From Thioalbus denitrificans (lineage in GTDB: Bacteria > Pseudomonadota > Gammaproteobacteria > DSM-26407): a stretch of DNA of 64,000 nt. The notes under the pieces were generated by a model. It searched no databases, was not told the DNA's origin, and saw only the letters and a program-made list of their open reading frames with translations. Below are positions 34,869 to 44,120 of this stretch, in pieces (position 1 is the stretch's first letter; the number at the start of each line of letters is the position of its first letter). Both the position numbers and the translations under genes were made by a program. The stretch is taken from assembly GCF_003337735.1 (NCBI RefSeq), contig NZ_QPJY01000003.1, positions 214,712-278,711 on the forward strand, written 5' to 3'.

Positions 34869-35938
34869 GCCTCCAGGTCCGCTACCGCCTGCAGCGGGGC
34901 GCCTTCCGCCTCGACGCGGCCTTCGAGGCGCCCGGGCGGGGCGTCACCGCCCTGTTCGGGCGCTCCGGCAGCGGCAAGACCCTGCTGCTGCGCTGCATCG
35001 CCGGGCTGGAGCAGGCGGAGGCGGGCTTCCTGCGGCTCGGGGAGACGCCGTGGGAGGACAGCGGCACCGGCCTACGGCTGCCGCCCAACCACCGCCGGGT
35101 GGGCTACGTGTTCCAGGAGGCGGCCCTGTTCCCCCACCTGAGCGTGCGCGGAAACCTGCACTACGGCCTGCGCCGCACCCCGGCGGAGGAGCGTCGCATA
35201 GACGAGGCGCAGGCGGTGGAGTGGCTCGGCATCGGCCACCTGCTCGGGCGCCGGCCCGCCACCCTGAGCGGCGGCGAGCGCCAGCGGGTGGCCATCGCCC
35301 GGGCGCTGCTGGCCGGGCCCCGCCTGCTGCTCATGGACGAGCCCCTGGCCGCGCTGGACCGGGAGGCCAAGGCGGCGATCCTGCCCTACCTGGAGCGGCT
35401 GCACGAGGTGCTGCCGGTCCCGGTGCTCTACGTGAGCCACTCCCTGGACGAGGTGGTGCGCCTCGCCGACCACCTCGTCCTCATCGGCGCGGGCCGGGTC
35501 CAGGGCAGCGGCCCGGTGGCCGAGCTGCTCACCCGCCTCGACCTGCCCCTGGCCCACGGCGAGGGGGCGGCCGCGGTGGTGGAGGCGCGGGTGGCCGCCC
35601 ACGACCCGGAGTTCCACCTGAGCTACCTCGACTTCCCCGGCGGGCGCTTCAGCGTGCGCGCGGTGGAGGCCCCGGTGGGCGCGCGGCACCGGCTGCGGAT
35701 CCTGGCCAAGGATGTCAGCCTGGCCCTGGAGGCGCCCCGCGCCAGCAGCATCCTCAACGTCTTCCCCGCCCGCGTCGGCGCCATCGTCGAGGAGGGGCCG
35801 GCCCAGCGCATCGTGCAGCTGGAGGCCGGGGGCATCCGCCTGCTCAGCCGCATCACCGCCAAGTCCGCGAGCCTGCTGGGGCTGCGCCCCGGCCTGGAAC
35901 TCTTCGCCCAGATCAAGAGCGTCGCGATCATCGACTGA
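34865..35938 (+). CDS. modC: Molybdate ABC transporter ATP-binding protein
   Basis: A 357-residue ABC ATPase. Walker A FGRSGSGKT, signature TLSGGERQRVAIARAL, Walker B LLLMDEPLAALD and switch His YVSHSLDEV are intact. Residues about 290-357 form a C-terminal Mop (molybdate/tungstate-binding) domain with ASSILNVFPARVGAIVEEG and SRITAKSASLLGLRPGLELFAQIKSVAI. ATG overlaps the modB stop (ATGA). The Mop domain here may supply the sensing absent from the short ModE. Confidence 0.94.
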   Translation: MSLQVRYRLQRGAFRLDAAFEAPGRGVTALFGRSGSGKTLLLRCIAGLEQAEAGFLRLGETPWEDSGTGLRLPPNHRRVGYVFQEAALFPHLSVRGNLHYGLRRTPAEERRIDEAQAVEWLGIGHLLGRRPATLSGGERQRVAIARALLAGPRLLLMDEPLAALDREAKAAILPYLERLHEVLPVPVLYVSHSLDEVVRLADHLVLIGAGRVQGSGPVAELLTRLDLPLAHGEGAAAVVEARVAAHDPEFHLSYLDFPGGRFSVRAVEAPVGARHRLRILAKDVSLALEAPRASSILNVFPARVGAIVEEGPAQRIVQLEAGGIRLLSRITAKSASLLGLRPGLELFAQIKSVAIID

Positions 35939-36004
35939 ATCCCCCGCGCGGACCGCCGCGGCCACACCCCGGCTGCCCCACGGCCTTCCCGCCACCCCCA
36001 AAGA

Positions 36005-36030
36005 CCCCGCTCCCGCGGGGTTAATTATTT
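36005..36030 (+). terminator. Rho-independent terminator after modC
   Basis: CCCCGC, loop TCCC, GCGGGG followed by TTAATTATTT, 66 bp past the modC stop. Confidence 0.75.
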
Positions 36031-36142
36031 CCTACTAAATTACTAATATACCGCCCCTCGCCGGTTCGGCCCCCCGCCGCGCCGCCGTGAAACCGATCCG
36101 CACACGACAATCAGACAGGCATCGACCCTTGAGGAAGAGACC

Positions 36143-36778
36143 ATGAACAGAACGCGACTCGCGGCCGCGCTCGCTGCGCTGTTGCTCGCGCCCCTGGCCC
36201 ACGGCGCCGACACCGGGGCGGGCAAGACCATCGTCATGCAGGGCAACGGCGCCGGCGCCCTGCCCTGCATGACCTGCCACGGCGTGGACGGCGCCGGCAA
36301 CGCCGGCGGCGGCTTCCCGCGCCTGGCGGGCATGGACGCCGACTACCTCGCGCGCCAGATCCGCGACTACCGCGAGGGCCGGCGCCGGAACGCCGTCATG
36401 CAGCCCATCGCCCAGGCCCTGACCGATGAACAGGCGGCCGACGCGGCGGCCTTCTATGCCGCCCAGGTCGCCGGCACTGCCGCCGGGGCGCCCGCCACGG
36501 AGCAGGCGGCCGCCGGTGAACGCCTGGCCACCCTCGGCGCCTGGGATCGCCAGGTGCCCGCCTGCGAGAGCTGCCACGGCCCCGGCGGCCGCGGCCTGGG
36601 CGCCGCCTTCCCCGGGCTCGCCGGCCAGCACGCCAGCTACCTGGCCGCGCAGCTCCACGCCTGGAAGAACGGCACCCGCGCCAATGATCCCATGAACCTG
36701 ATGAAGGGCGTGGCCGAGCGTCTGGACGACGCCGAGATCCAGGCGGTGGCCGCCTGGTTCGCCACCCGGCCCCGCTGA
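36143..36778 (+). CDS. tsdB: Diheme cytochrome c4-type electron carrier (TsdB-like)
   Basis: A 211-residue periplasmic protein with a Sec signal peptide (LAAALAALLLAPLAHGA) and two heme sites, CMTCH and CESCH, each in a c4-like half: GGGFPRLAGMDADYLARQI and AAFPGLAGQHASYLAAQL with a distal Met later in each (NAVMQP, DPMNLM). The next gene is thiosulfate dehydrogenase TsdA, and TsdB of this type is its electron acceptor. The stop overlaps the region just before tsdA. Confidence 0.88.
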   Translation: MNRTRLAAALAALLLAPLAHGADTGAGKTIVMQGNGAGALPCMTCHGVDGAGNAGGGFPRLAGMDADYLARQIRDYREGRRRNAVMQPIAQALTDEQAADAAAFYAAQVAGTAAGAPATEQAAAGERLATLGAWDRQVPACESCHGPGGRGLGAAFPGLAGQHASYLAAQLHAWKNGTRANDPMNLMKGVAERLDDAEIQAVAAWFATRPR

Positions 36779-36801
36779 TGCGCGCCCGCAGGAGCAATGC
36801 C

Positions 36802-37710
36802 ATGAAGACCATGAACCGAATCCTCGCCGCGACCCTGGCCGCGGCCCTCCCCCTCCTGGCCGGCGCCGCCCCCGAGAAGGACTTCCAGGTGGAGCTGCCC
36901 GCCGCCCCCGCCGGCGAGGCCGCCTTCAGCCCGCCCGCCGAGGAGACGATCCCCGACAACGCCTTCGGCGAGATGGTGCGCCTCGGCCGCGATCTCTTCC
37001 TCAACACCGACCAGCTGCGCGGCACCTACACCGGCAACGGCATGAAGTGCGTGAACTGCCACCTGGACCGCGGCCGCCGGGCCGGCTCCGCGCCCCTGTG
37101 GGCCGCCTTCGGCATGTACCCGGCCTACCGCAAGAAGAACGACAAGGTGAACACCATGGAGGAGCGCATCCAGGGCTGCTTCACCTACAGCATGAACGGC
37201 ACCCCGCCGCCGGCCGGCAGCCGCGAGCTCACCGCGCTGGTCACCTACCACTACTGGCTCGCCACCGGCGCCCCCATCGGCAAGGCCCTGCCCGGGCGCG
37301 GCTTCCCCAAGCTGGCCAGGCCGGAGCAGGCGCCCGACTTCGCCCGCGGCGAGGCGGTCTACCGGGACAACTGCGCGCTGTGCCACGGCGACGACGGCGC
37401 GGGCCGGCAGGTGGACGGCCGCTACGTCTTCCCGCCCCTGTGGGGCCCCGACTCCTACAACTGGGGCGCCGGCATGCACCGGGTCAACACCGCGGCGGGC
37501 TTCATCAAGGCCAACATGCCGCTCAGCCAGGGCGGCAGCCTGACCGACCAGCAGGCCTGGGACGTGGCGCTCTACATCAACAGCCACGACCGGCCCCAGG
37601 ACCCGCGCTTCGAGGGTGACCTGGCGGAGACGAAGAAGACCTTCCACGGCCACCAGTGCGAGTACGGCGAGGAGGTGGGCGGACACGCGCTCGCGGGCGG
37701 CGCGGAGTGA
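36802..37710 (+). CDS. tsdA: Thiosulfate dehydrogenase (diheme cytochrome c)
   Basis: A 302-residue diheme enzyme that oxidises two thiosulfate to tetrathionate in the periplasm. After a signal peptide (ATLAAALPLLAGAA) come heme site 1 CVNCHLDRGRRAGSAPLWAAF and the conserved GCFTYSMNG whose Cys is the unusual axial ligand of the active-site heme, then heme site 2 CALCHGDDGAGRQ with FPPLWGPDSYNWGAGMHRV. An ATG at 36778 overlaps the tsdB stop, but AGGAG at 36790-36794 points to 36802. With TsdB it indicates sulfur-compound oxidation or tetrathionate cycling. Confidence 0.92.
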   Translation: MKTMNRILAATLAAALPLLAGAAPEKDFQVELPAAPAGEAAFSPPAEETIPDNAFGEMVRLGRDLFLNTDQLRGTYTGNGMKCVNCHLDRGRRAGSAPLWAAFGMYPAYRKKNDKVNTMEERIQGCFTYSMNGTPPPAGSRELTALVTYHYWLATGAPIGKALPGRGFPKLARPEQAPDFARGEAVYRDNCALCHGDDGAGRQVDGRYVFPPLWGPDSYNWGAGMHRVNTAAGFIKANMPLSQGGSLTDQQAWDVALYINSHDRPQDPRFEGDLAETKKTFHGHQCEYGEEVGGHALAGGAE

Positions 37711-37747
37711 GCAGGCGGGCCGGGGCGCCGCGCCCCGGCCCGCCTGC
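37711..37747 (+). terminator. 17-bp perfect hairpin directly after tsdA
   Basis: A 17-base arm beginning GCAGGCGGGCC pairs perfectly with its complement across a three-base loop, starting at the first base after the tsdA stop codon. No U run follows, so it may be a Rho-dependent end, an mRNA-stability element or a weak terminator. Confidence 0.65.
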
Positions 37748-37882
37748 CGGCAACGGGTAACCATTCCTTAACGCCACCGCCGCCCCGCCGTAACAGCCGG
37801 CATCTAGAGTCGTGGCTCCGAGCCGCTCCCGCGAGCGGCGTCCACACGCCCGATAACCCTGTTGGGGACGGAGAACACGACC

Positions 37883-39199
37883 ATGACCCACCGGAAGACC
37901 CCCCTCGCACTCCTCGTCGGCGCCACGCTGCTGTCCGGCCTCGGCACCGCCGCCGCCGGCCCGGCCGTGAACGGCCCCATGGCCTTCACGCCCCTCGTGA
38001 AGTCGGCCGAGGTGCTCACCAACGACTGGGACCAGCCCCACCTGATCCCCGACGGCTACGTGATGTACAAGGTCGCCGACGAGACCGATCTCAACATCTA
38101 CGTCACCGACACCGACGGCACGGACATCGGCCGCGACTTCCCGGACCTCAGCGACATGAACACCGTCAACGAGACCGGCCCCCAGGCGGGCCGCTTCCTC
38201 TACCGCACCCACGAGGTGGACGAGTGCGGCGCGGTGTCCGTGGTGGATCTCGACACCGGCGCGGCCAAGGTCATCGCCCAGGCGAGCGACTGCGCCGCGA
38301 CCGCCCCGGCCATCGGCCCGCAGTTCCCCGACTTCACCCAGGGCCGCGACCTCGACGGCATCCGCTGGACCCCGTGGGGGACCGTGCTGTTCGCCGAGGA
38401 GGATCCCCAGGGTCGCGTCTACGAGCTGTTCCTCGACCCGAAGGACCGCACCGTCGCCGCCGATGTCGTGGATCGCCCCGCCGTGGGCCGCATCCGCCAC
38501 GAGGGCGTCGAGGTGGGCGCCGACGGCGCCGTCTATGTCATCGACGAGCTGAACGGCGGCTCCATCTTCCGCTTCGTGCCGGACACCTACGGCGATCTCT
38601 CCACGGGCCAGCTCTACGCGCTCAAGCTCACCGGGCTCAGCGACGCCGAGCAGTCCTACGGCAGCGGCCACCCGCACCTCGGCGCCTTCGAGTGGGTCGC
38701 CCTGGATCGCGACCAGGTGCGGATCGACGCCAAGGTGGCGGCCGACTGGGTCGAGGCCACCGAGTTCGGCCGTCCGGAGGACGTGGAGGCCATCGGCCAG
38801 GTGCTCTACGTGTCCGAGACCAGCGAGGACCGCGTGCTGGCCATCGACCTGAAGCGGCAGGTGGTCACCGCCTACGTGAGCGCGGGGGACAACGCGCCCG
38901 CCGGCGGCAACCCCAACTTCAACAACCCTGACAACCTGGCCGAGGGCCCCGACGGACGGCTGTGGATCGTCGAGGACACCGGCGGCTCCGACATCTGGGT
39001 CGCCGACCGGGACCTCGACGGCGACGGCTCGGCCGATGCGGTGCACCTGTTCGCCGCCATGGTGGACAGCGGCGCCGAGGGCACCGGCATCTACTTCGGC
39101 AAGGACCCGCACACCCTGTACGTGAACGTGCAGCACGCCGCCAAGGAGTACGCCGACGGCACCTGGGCCATCACCAACCGCAACCTGAAACGCCGCTGA
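37883..39199 (+). CDS. Secreted PhoX/DUF839-like beta-propeller protein
   Basis: A 438-residue exported protein with a Sec signal peptide (PLALLVGATLLSGLGTAAA). Repeated propeller strands are seen: GRDLDGIRWTPWGTVLFAEED, RHEGVEVGADGAVYVIDELNGGSIFRFVPD, FGRPEDVEAIGQVLYVSET, NPDNLAEGPDGRLWIVEDTGGSDIWV. These resemble the DUF839/PhoX alkaline-phosphatase family, which uses Ca and Fe sites, but it is shorter than canonical PhoX and has no twin-arginine motif. Enzyme activity is therefore uncertain. No Pho box was recognised upstream. Confidence 0.75.
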   Translation: MTHRKTPLALLVGATLLSGLGTAAAGPAVNGPMAFTPLVKSAEVLTNDWDQPHLIPDGYVMYKVADETDLNIYVTDTDGTDIGRDFPDLSDMNTVNETGPQAGRFLYRTHEVDECGAVSVVDLDTGAAKVIAQASDCAATAPAIGPQFPDFTQGRDLDGIRWTPWGTVLFAEEDPQGRVYELFLDPKDRTVAADVVDRPAVGRIRHEGVEVGADGAVYVIDELNGGSIFRFVPDTYGDLSTGQLYALKLTGLSDAEQSYGSGHPHLGAFEWVALDRDQVRIDAKVAADWVEATEFGRPEDVEAIGQVLYVSETSEDRVLAIDLKRQVVTAYVSAGDNAPAGGNPNFNNPDNLAEGPDGRLWIVEDTGGSDIWVADRDLDGDGSADAVHLFAAMVDSGAEGTGIYFGKDPHTLYVNVQHAAKEYADGTWAITNRNLKRR

Positions 39200-39218
39200 G
39201 GTCGCATGCGGCACCTCA

Positions 39219-39290
39219 CCCGCTCGCCGGCGCACCGGCGAGCGGGACCTCCCGAAGGCGGCGCCGCCAGGCGCCGCCTTCTTCTTCATT
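39219..39290 (+). terminator. Tandem hairpins ending the PhoX-like gene
   Basis: Hairpin 1: CCCGCTCGCCGG, loop CGCA, CCGGCGAGCGGG (39219-39246). Hairpin 2: AAGGCGGCGCC, loop GCCA, GGCGCCGCCTT (39255-39280) followed by CTTCTTCATT. The second is a convincing Rho-independent terminator. Confidence 0.8.
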
Positions 39291-39580
39291 GCCCGCCCGC
39301 CCCGGGGTGCAAAGGGCGGGGCGGTATGGTACCGTGCGCGCCCTTTATCAGGGTTGTCCGATATGGACAGCCGCAGCCGCCCGGGCCCGCCCGTTTCCGC
39401 CCGGATGACCGCCACACCCTGCCACGGCAATCCGAAGCGACGCCCGGTTCCTGCCGCACCGGGACCTTATCCCGCCCCCCGTAGAGGCCGCCGGCCCGCG
39501 CGGCCGGCCCGGTATTGCCCGTACCCGCCCGCACCCGCCGCCCATCGGGGCGGGGGCATCGACAACCGACTGACTGGAAA

Positions 39581-41059
39581 ATGCTGGATACCCTGCGCAA
39601 GAACTGGTTCATCAGCATCCGCGCCGACCTGCTCGCCGGGCTCGTCGTGGCGCTGGCGCTCATCCCGGAGGCCATCGCCTTCTCCGCCATCGCCGGCGTG
39701 GATCCCCGGGTGGGCCTCTACGCCTCCTTCTGCATCGCCGTGGTCATCGCCTTCGTGGGCGGCCGCCCGGGCATGATCTCCGCCGCCACCGGGGCCATGG
39801 CGCTGCTGATGGTCACGCTGGTCAGGGAGCACGGCCTGCAGTACCTGCTCGCGGCCACCCTGCTCACGGGTGTCCTGCAGATCGCCGCGGGCTACCTCCG
39901 GCTCGGGTCGCTGATGCGCTTCGTCTCGCGCTCGGTGGTGACCGGCTTCGTCAACGCGCTGGCGATCCTCATCTTCCTCGCCCAGCTGCCCGAGCTGACC
40001 GGCGTCACCTGGCACGTCTACGCCATGACCGCCGGGGGGCTGGCCATCATCTACCTGTTCCCCTACCTCACCCGCTCGGTGCCCTCGCCGCTGGTCACCA
40101 TCATCGTGCTCACGGCCATCGCCATGGCGCTGGACCTGGACCTGCGCACCGTCGGCGACATGGGCGAGCTGCCGGACACCCTGCCGGTCTTCCTCTGGCC
40201 CCAGGTGCCCCTCGATCTCGAAACCCTGGCCATCATCCTGCCCTACTCGGCCTCGCTGGCGGTGGTGGGGCTGCTGGAATCGCTGATGACCGCCGCCATC
40301 GTCGACGACCTGACCGACACCCCCAGCGACAAGAACCGCGAGTGCACGGGCCAGGGGGTGGCCAACATCGCCGCAGGCCTGCTCGGGGGCATGGCGGGCT
40401 GCGCGATGATTGGCCAGTCGGTCATCAACATCAAGTCGGGCGGCCGCAGCCGCCTCTCCACCTTCGCCGCGGGGCTCTTCCTGCTCCTGATGGTGGTGTT
40501 CCTGGGCGAGAGGGTGGCGCGGATTCCCATGGCGGCGCTGGTGGCGGTGATGATCATGGTCTCCATCGGCACCTTCAGCTGGGAGTCGCTGGTGAACCTC
40601 CGGCGCAACCCGCTCAGCACCAACATCGTCATGGTCGCCACCGTGGCGGTGGTGGTGGCCACCCACAACCTCGCCTACGGGGTGTTCGTGGGCGTGCTGC
40701 TGGCGGCGATGTTCTTCGCCAACAAGGTGGCCCACTACAAGTACGTCACCTCCGCGCTGGACGCCGGGGGCAGGGTCCGCACCTACCGGGTGGTGGGCCA
40801 GGTCTTCTTCGCCTCGGCGGACAAGTTCGTCGAGTTCTTCGACCTGAAGGAGGTGCTCGACAAGGTGGTGATCGACCTCACCCAGGCCCATTTCTGGGAC
40901 ATCACCGCCGTCAGCGCGCTCGACAAGGTGGTCATCAAGTTCCGCCGCGAGGGCACGGCGGTGGAGATCGTCGGGCTGAACGAGGCCAGCGCCACCATCG
41001 TCGACCGGTTCGCTGTGCACGACAAGCCGGATGCGGTAGACAAGCTGCTGGCCCACTGA
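39581..41059 (+). CDS. SulP/SLC26-family anion permease with STAS domain
   Basis: A 492-residue membrane protein. The transmembrane core starts [37 protein letters not shown], the SulP signature, and has [19 protein letters not shown] and [27 protein letters not shown] short STAS domain ends the protein ([23 protein letters not shown]). Substrates in the family are sulfate, bicarbonate or other anions. A tandem Usp gene follows by 14 bp, a frequent pairing for this subgroup. An imperfect inverted repeat AAAGGGCG/CGCCCTTT surrounds 39311-39344 upstream. Confidence 0.9.
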   Translation: MLDTLRKNWFISIRADLLAGLVVALALIPEAIAFSAIAGVDPRVGLYASFCIAVVIAFVGGRPGMISAATGAMALLMVTLVREHGLQYLLAATLLTGVLQIAAGYLRLGSLMRFVSRSVVTGFVNALAILIFLAQLPELTGVTWHVYAMTAGGLAIIYLFPYLTRSVPSPLVTIIVLTAIAMALDLDLRTVGDMGELPDTLPVFLWPQVPLDLETLAIILPYSASLAVVGLLESLMTAAIVDDLTDTPSDKNRECTGQGVANIAAGLLGGMAGCAMIGQSVINIKSGGRSRLSTFAAGLFLLLMVVFLGERVARIPMAALVAVMIMVSIGTFSWESLVNLRRNPLSTNIVMVATVAVVVATHNLAYGVFVGVLLAAMFFANKVAHYKYVTSALDAGGRVRTYRVVGQVFFASADKFVEFFDLKEVLDKVVIDLTQAHFWDITAVSALDKVVIKFRREGTAVEIVGLNEASATIVDRFAVHDKPDAVDKLLAH

Positions 41060-41073
41060 CGGAGACCGACCCG

Positions 41074-41916
41074 ATGACCCACGTAATCAGCTGCATCGAC
41101 GGCACCAGCGTCTCGGCCGCCGTCAGCGACTGCGCCGCCTGGGCCAGCCTGCGCCTGGGCGAACCCCTGCTGCTGCTGCACGTGTTGGAGAAGTCCGAGT
41201 ACCCCGGCGGCAGCAACCTCGCCGGCAACATCGGCCTGGGCAGCCGGGAGTCGCTGCTGGAGGAGCTCGCGGCGCTGGACGAGAAGCGCGGCCGGCTGGC
41301 CCTGGAGCAGGGCCGGCTCATGCTGGAGGCGGCCCGCGCGCGGGCGGTGGCCGACGGGGTGGCCGAGCCCCTCTGCCGCCAGTACCACGGCAGCCTGGTG
41401 GACACCCTGGTCGAGCTGGAGGAGGAACTGTCCCTGCTGGTCATGGGCAAGCACGACGAGAACCTCGGCATCCACGTGGGCAGCCGCATCGAGACGGTGG
41501 TGCGGGTCATGCGCCGCCCCATCCTGGTCTGCCCCCCGGCGTTCAGCGCGCCGGCGCGGGTGATGATCGCCTTCGACGGCAGCGCCACCACCCGCAAGGG
41601 CGTCGCGATGGTCGCCGCCAGCCCCCTGTTCCGCGGCCTGCCCTGCCACGTGGTCATGGCCGGGGCGGACGACGCCCGGAACCGGGCGCAGCTCGACTGG
41701 GCCCGCGCCACCCTGGAGGCGGCCGGCTTCGAGGCGCCCGGCGCCATTGTCCCGGGCGAGGTGGAGCGCGTGCTCTGCGACTACCGCCGGGAACAGGCTG
41801 TCGACATGGTGATCATGGGCGCCTATGGGCACTCCGTCATCCGCCGCTTCCTGGTGGGCAGCACCACCACCGGCATGATCCGCAACGCCGCGGTGCCGGT
41901 CCTGCTCCTGCGCTAG
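41074..41916 (+). CDS. Tandem-domain universal stress protein
   Basis: A 280-residue protein with two Usp domains, about residues 1-150 and 158-280. The second has the complete ATP-type motif [24 protein letters not shown]; the first has [23 protein letters not shown]. It is likely co-transcribed with the SulP permease. Its TAG stop shares a CTAG with the stop of the convergent LysR gene. Confidence 0.89.
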   Translation: MTHVISCIDGTSVSAAVSDCAAWASLRLGEPLLLLHVLEKSEYPGGSNLAGNIGLGSRESLLEELAALDEKRGRLALEQGRLMLEAARARAVADGVAEPLCRQYHGSLVDTLVELEEELSLLVMGKHDENLGIHVGSRIETVVRVMRRPILVCPPAFSAPARVMIAFDGSATTRKGVAMVAASPLFRGLPCHVVMAGADDARNRAQLDWARATLEAAGFEAPGAIVPGEVERVLCDYRREQAVDMVIMGAYGHSVIRRFLVGSTTTGMIRNAAVPVLLLR

Positions 41917-42812
41917 GCCAGCACCGCCCGGTAGGGATCGCTCCCGAACCACTCGCCGGCGAAGCGCATCAGGGCGCGCACCCGCGGGTTGAGCCGCAGG
42001 TCGCGGTGGCAGACGCACCAGAACTCCAGGGCGGGCAGGGGCACCCCCGGCAGCACGCGATCCAGTTCCGGGTAGCGGGCCGCCAGCCCGACATGGGTGG
42101 CGCCGATACCCGCCCCGGCCCGCATCAGCGCGACGTGCAGCGGCATGTGGTCGGTGCGCAGCGGGAAATCCCCGCGGCCCAGGCGGGCGCCCATGGGGGC
42201 CGCCGCCTCGATGAACGCCGGGTCCTCGTCGAAACCGATGAGCGCATGCCCACTCAGCTCCGACGGCGTCGCCGGCGTCCCGTGCCGGTCCAGGTAATCC
42301 CGCCGGGCGAACAGGCCCAGCGCCAGGTCGGCCAGCCGCGCGGCCACGAGATCGGGCTGCTCCGGCCGGAACATGCGCAGCGCCACATCCGCCTCGCGCT
42401 TGTTCAGGCTGCTGGTACGGTTGGAAATCACCACCTCGATGGCCACCCCCGGGTAGCGTTCCCGGAAGGCGGCGATCAGCGGCGGCAGGAGATGGTAGCC
42501 GACAATCTCGTTGGCGCTGATGCGCAGATCCCCGTCCAGCTCCACCGACAGCCCGCCGGCCAGACGTGCGAAGCGCTCCGCCGATTCGCCCATCCCCCGG
42601 GCGGCCTCCACCAGCGCCTCCCCCTGCCCGGTCAGCGCCAGGCCCCGGGGCGAGCGCTCGAAGAGGCTGAGCTGCGTGCGCCGCTCCAGCTCGCGGATGT
42701 GGCGGCTGAGGGTTGGCTGGGAGGCCCCGAGCACCCGCGCGGCCCCCGAGACGCTGCCCTGCTCGGCCACGGCGAGGAAGGTGCGGATCAATTCCCAATC
42801 GATGTTATTCAT
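41913..42812 (-). CDS. LysR-family transcriptional regulator
   Basis: A 299-residue LysR protein: winged helix [38 protein letters not shown], linker helix, then a type 2 periplasmic-binding fold effector domain with [28 protein letters not shown]. It is divergent from an NAD-dependent epimerase gene with 95 bp between, so that gene is the likely target. The shared region includes several ATTCAT/TGACC-like short inverted pieces and T-N11-A candidates. Confidence 0.9.
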   Translation of the reverse strand: MNNIDWELIRTFLAVAEQGSVSGAARVLGASQPTLSRHIRELERRTQLSLFERSPRGLALTGQGEALVEAARGMGESAERFARLAGGLSVELDGDLRISANEIVGYHLLPPLIAAFRERYPGVAIEVVISNRTSSLNKREADVALRMFRPEQPDLVAARLADLALGLFARRDYLDRHGTPATPSELSGHALIGFDEDPAFIEAAAPMGARLGRGDFPLRTDHMPLHVALMRAGAGIGATHVGLAARYPELDRVLPGVPLPALEFWCVCHRDLRLNPRVRALMRFAGEWFGSDPYRAVLA

Positions 42813-42907
42813 TCATGCATGACCACCTGTCTGTTTTAGACATTCATTATCCCCATATGGATTGCCATACTCCATCCCATCACAACCGGGACACAAGGAG
42901 CGACGCA

Positions 42908-43843
42908 ATGAAACAGGCATTGGTCATCGGCATCACCGGCGGTTTCGGCGGCCACGTGGCCGCCGCCCTGCTGGAGGACGGCTGGAAGGTGAGGGCCCTG
43001 ATGCGGGATCCCGCCCGGCTGCCCCCCTGGCACCGTGGCGTGGAGGCCGTGCGCGGTGACGCCCGGGAGATCGGGGATGTGCGGCGGGCGGCCGCCGGCG
43101 CGGAGGTCATCGTCTACGGGGTCAACATCCCCTACCCGCGCTGGCGGCGCGAGGCCCTGCCCCTGCTGGAGCCGACCGCGCGGGTCGCCGAGGAGCAGGG
43201 ACTCACCGTGGTCTTTCCGGGCAACGTCTACAACTTCGATCCCCGGGAGGGCCCCGACTTCACCGAGGCGGCGCCGTTCCGCCCGGTGAGCCGCAAGGGG
43301 GCGATCCGCCTGGCGCTGGAGGAGCGGCTCCGGCGGGCGACCGCCAACGGGGCGCGGGTCGTGCTGATCCGTGCCGGGGACTTCATCGGCGCCCACGCCG
43401 GCAGCACCTGGATGAACGTCCTCGCCAAACGGACGGACAGCGGCTACCGGCTGCTGCGCCCGGGACCGGCCGGACTCGTCCACACCTGGGCCAACCTGCC
43501 GGACGTGGGCCGAACGGTCGTCCGCCTGCTGCGGCGGCGCGACCGCCTTCCGGTCTTCGCCCCGTTCCACTTCGCGGGCTACCGCGTCACCTTCGACGAG
43601 ATGGTGGACGCCATGGGCACGGCGGGCGGCCGGCCGGTCAGGGTGTGGCCCTTCCCCTGGTGGGCGGTGACCCTGCTCGCCCCCTTCATACCCTTCCTCC
43701 GCGAGCTGCGGGAGATGCGCTACCTGTGGCGACAGGAGGTCAACCTGGACGAAAGCCGCCTGCGCGAAACGCTGGCGGGCGAGGTGCCCCACACGCCGCT
43801 GCCCGAGGCGCTGGTGGCGGCCGGGGTGGTGGCGCGGGATTGA
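42908..43843 (+). CDS. NAD-dependent epimerase/dehydratase-family protein
   Basis: A 311-residue Rossmann protein of the extended/atypical SDR type: MKQALVIGITGGFGGHVAAALLEDGW is the cofactor loop (TGGFGGH), then VVFPGNVYNF and an atypical catalytic site without the usual YxxxK (SRKGAIRLALEE is at that place). The GDFIGAHAGSTWM segment is common in NmrA/epimerase-like proteins. AAGGAG precedes the ATG. Likely controlled by the divergent LysR gene. Confidence 0.83.
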   Translation: MKQALVIGITGGFGGHVAAALLEDGWKVRALMRDPARLPPWHRGVEAVRGDAREIGDVRRAAAGAEVIVYGVNIPYPRWRREALPLLEPTARVAEEQGLTVVFPGNVYNFDPREGPDFTEAAPFRPVSRKGAIRLALEERLRRATANGARVVLIRAGDFIGAHAGSTWMNVLAKRTDSGYRLLRPGPAGLVHTWANLPDVGRTVVRLLRRRDRLPVFAPFHFAGYRVTFDEMVDAMGTAGGRPVRVWPFPWWAVTLLAPFIPFLRELREMRYLWRQEVNLDESRLRETLAGEVPHTPLPEALVAAGVVARD

Positions 43844-44120
43844 TTCCTCCGGCCGGTGGCGGGGGCGCGGTCTGGCCGCCCCCGTTCCGCTGGCATCGTT
43901 CAGAAGCCGCGGGGAAGGCCATTGCCCGACTGCCTGGCGGGGGGGTGTCTGCGTGGCTATTCTCAGAGTGTGGGACGCCCGGCCAACAATAGCCGTGTCA
44001 ACGGCAGAGCGGGCATTCCGGCCATTTGATTCACGACCGCCCATCCACGCCGGAACATCCTGAACATCCATTTCGATGGGTGGCGCGGCCGTTACGAACG
44101 CTCGAATGCCAGGGAGGCGA

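Noticed and set aside
37748-37882. Pho box ahead of the PhoX-like gene
   Set aside because: Only a single CGTAACAG-like piece is seen; no second half-site at 11 bases.
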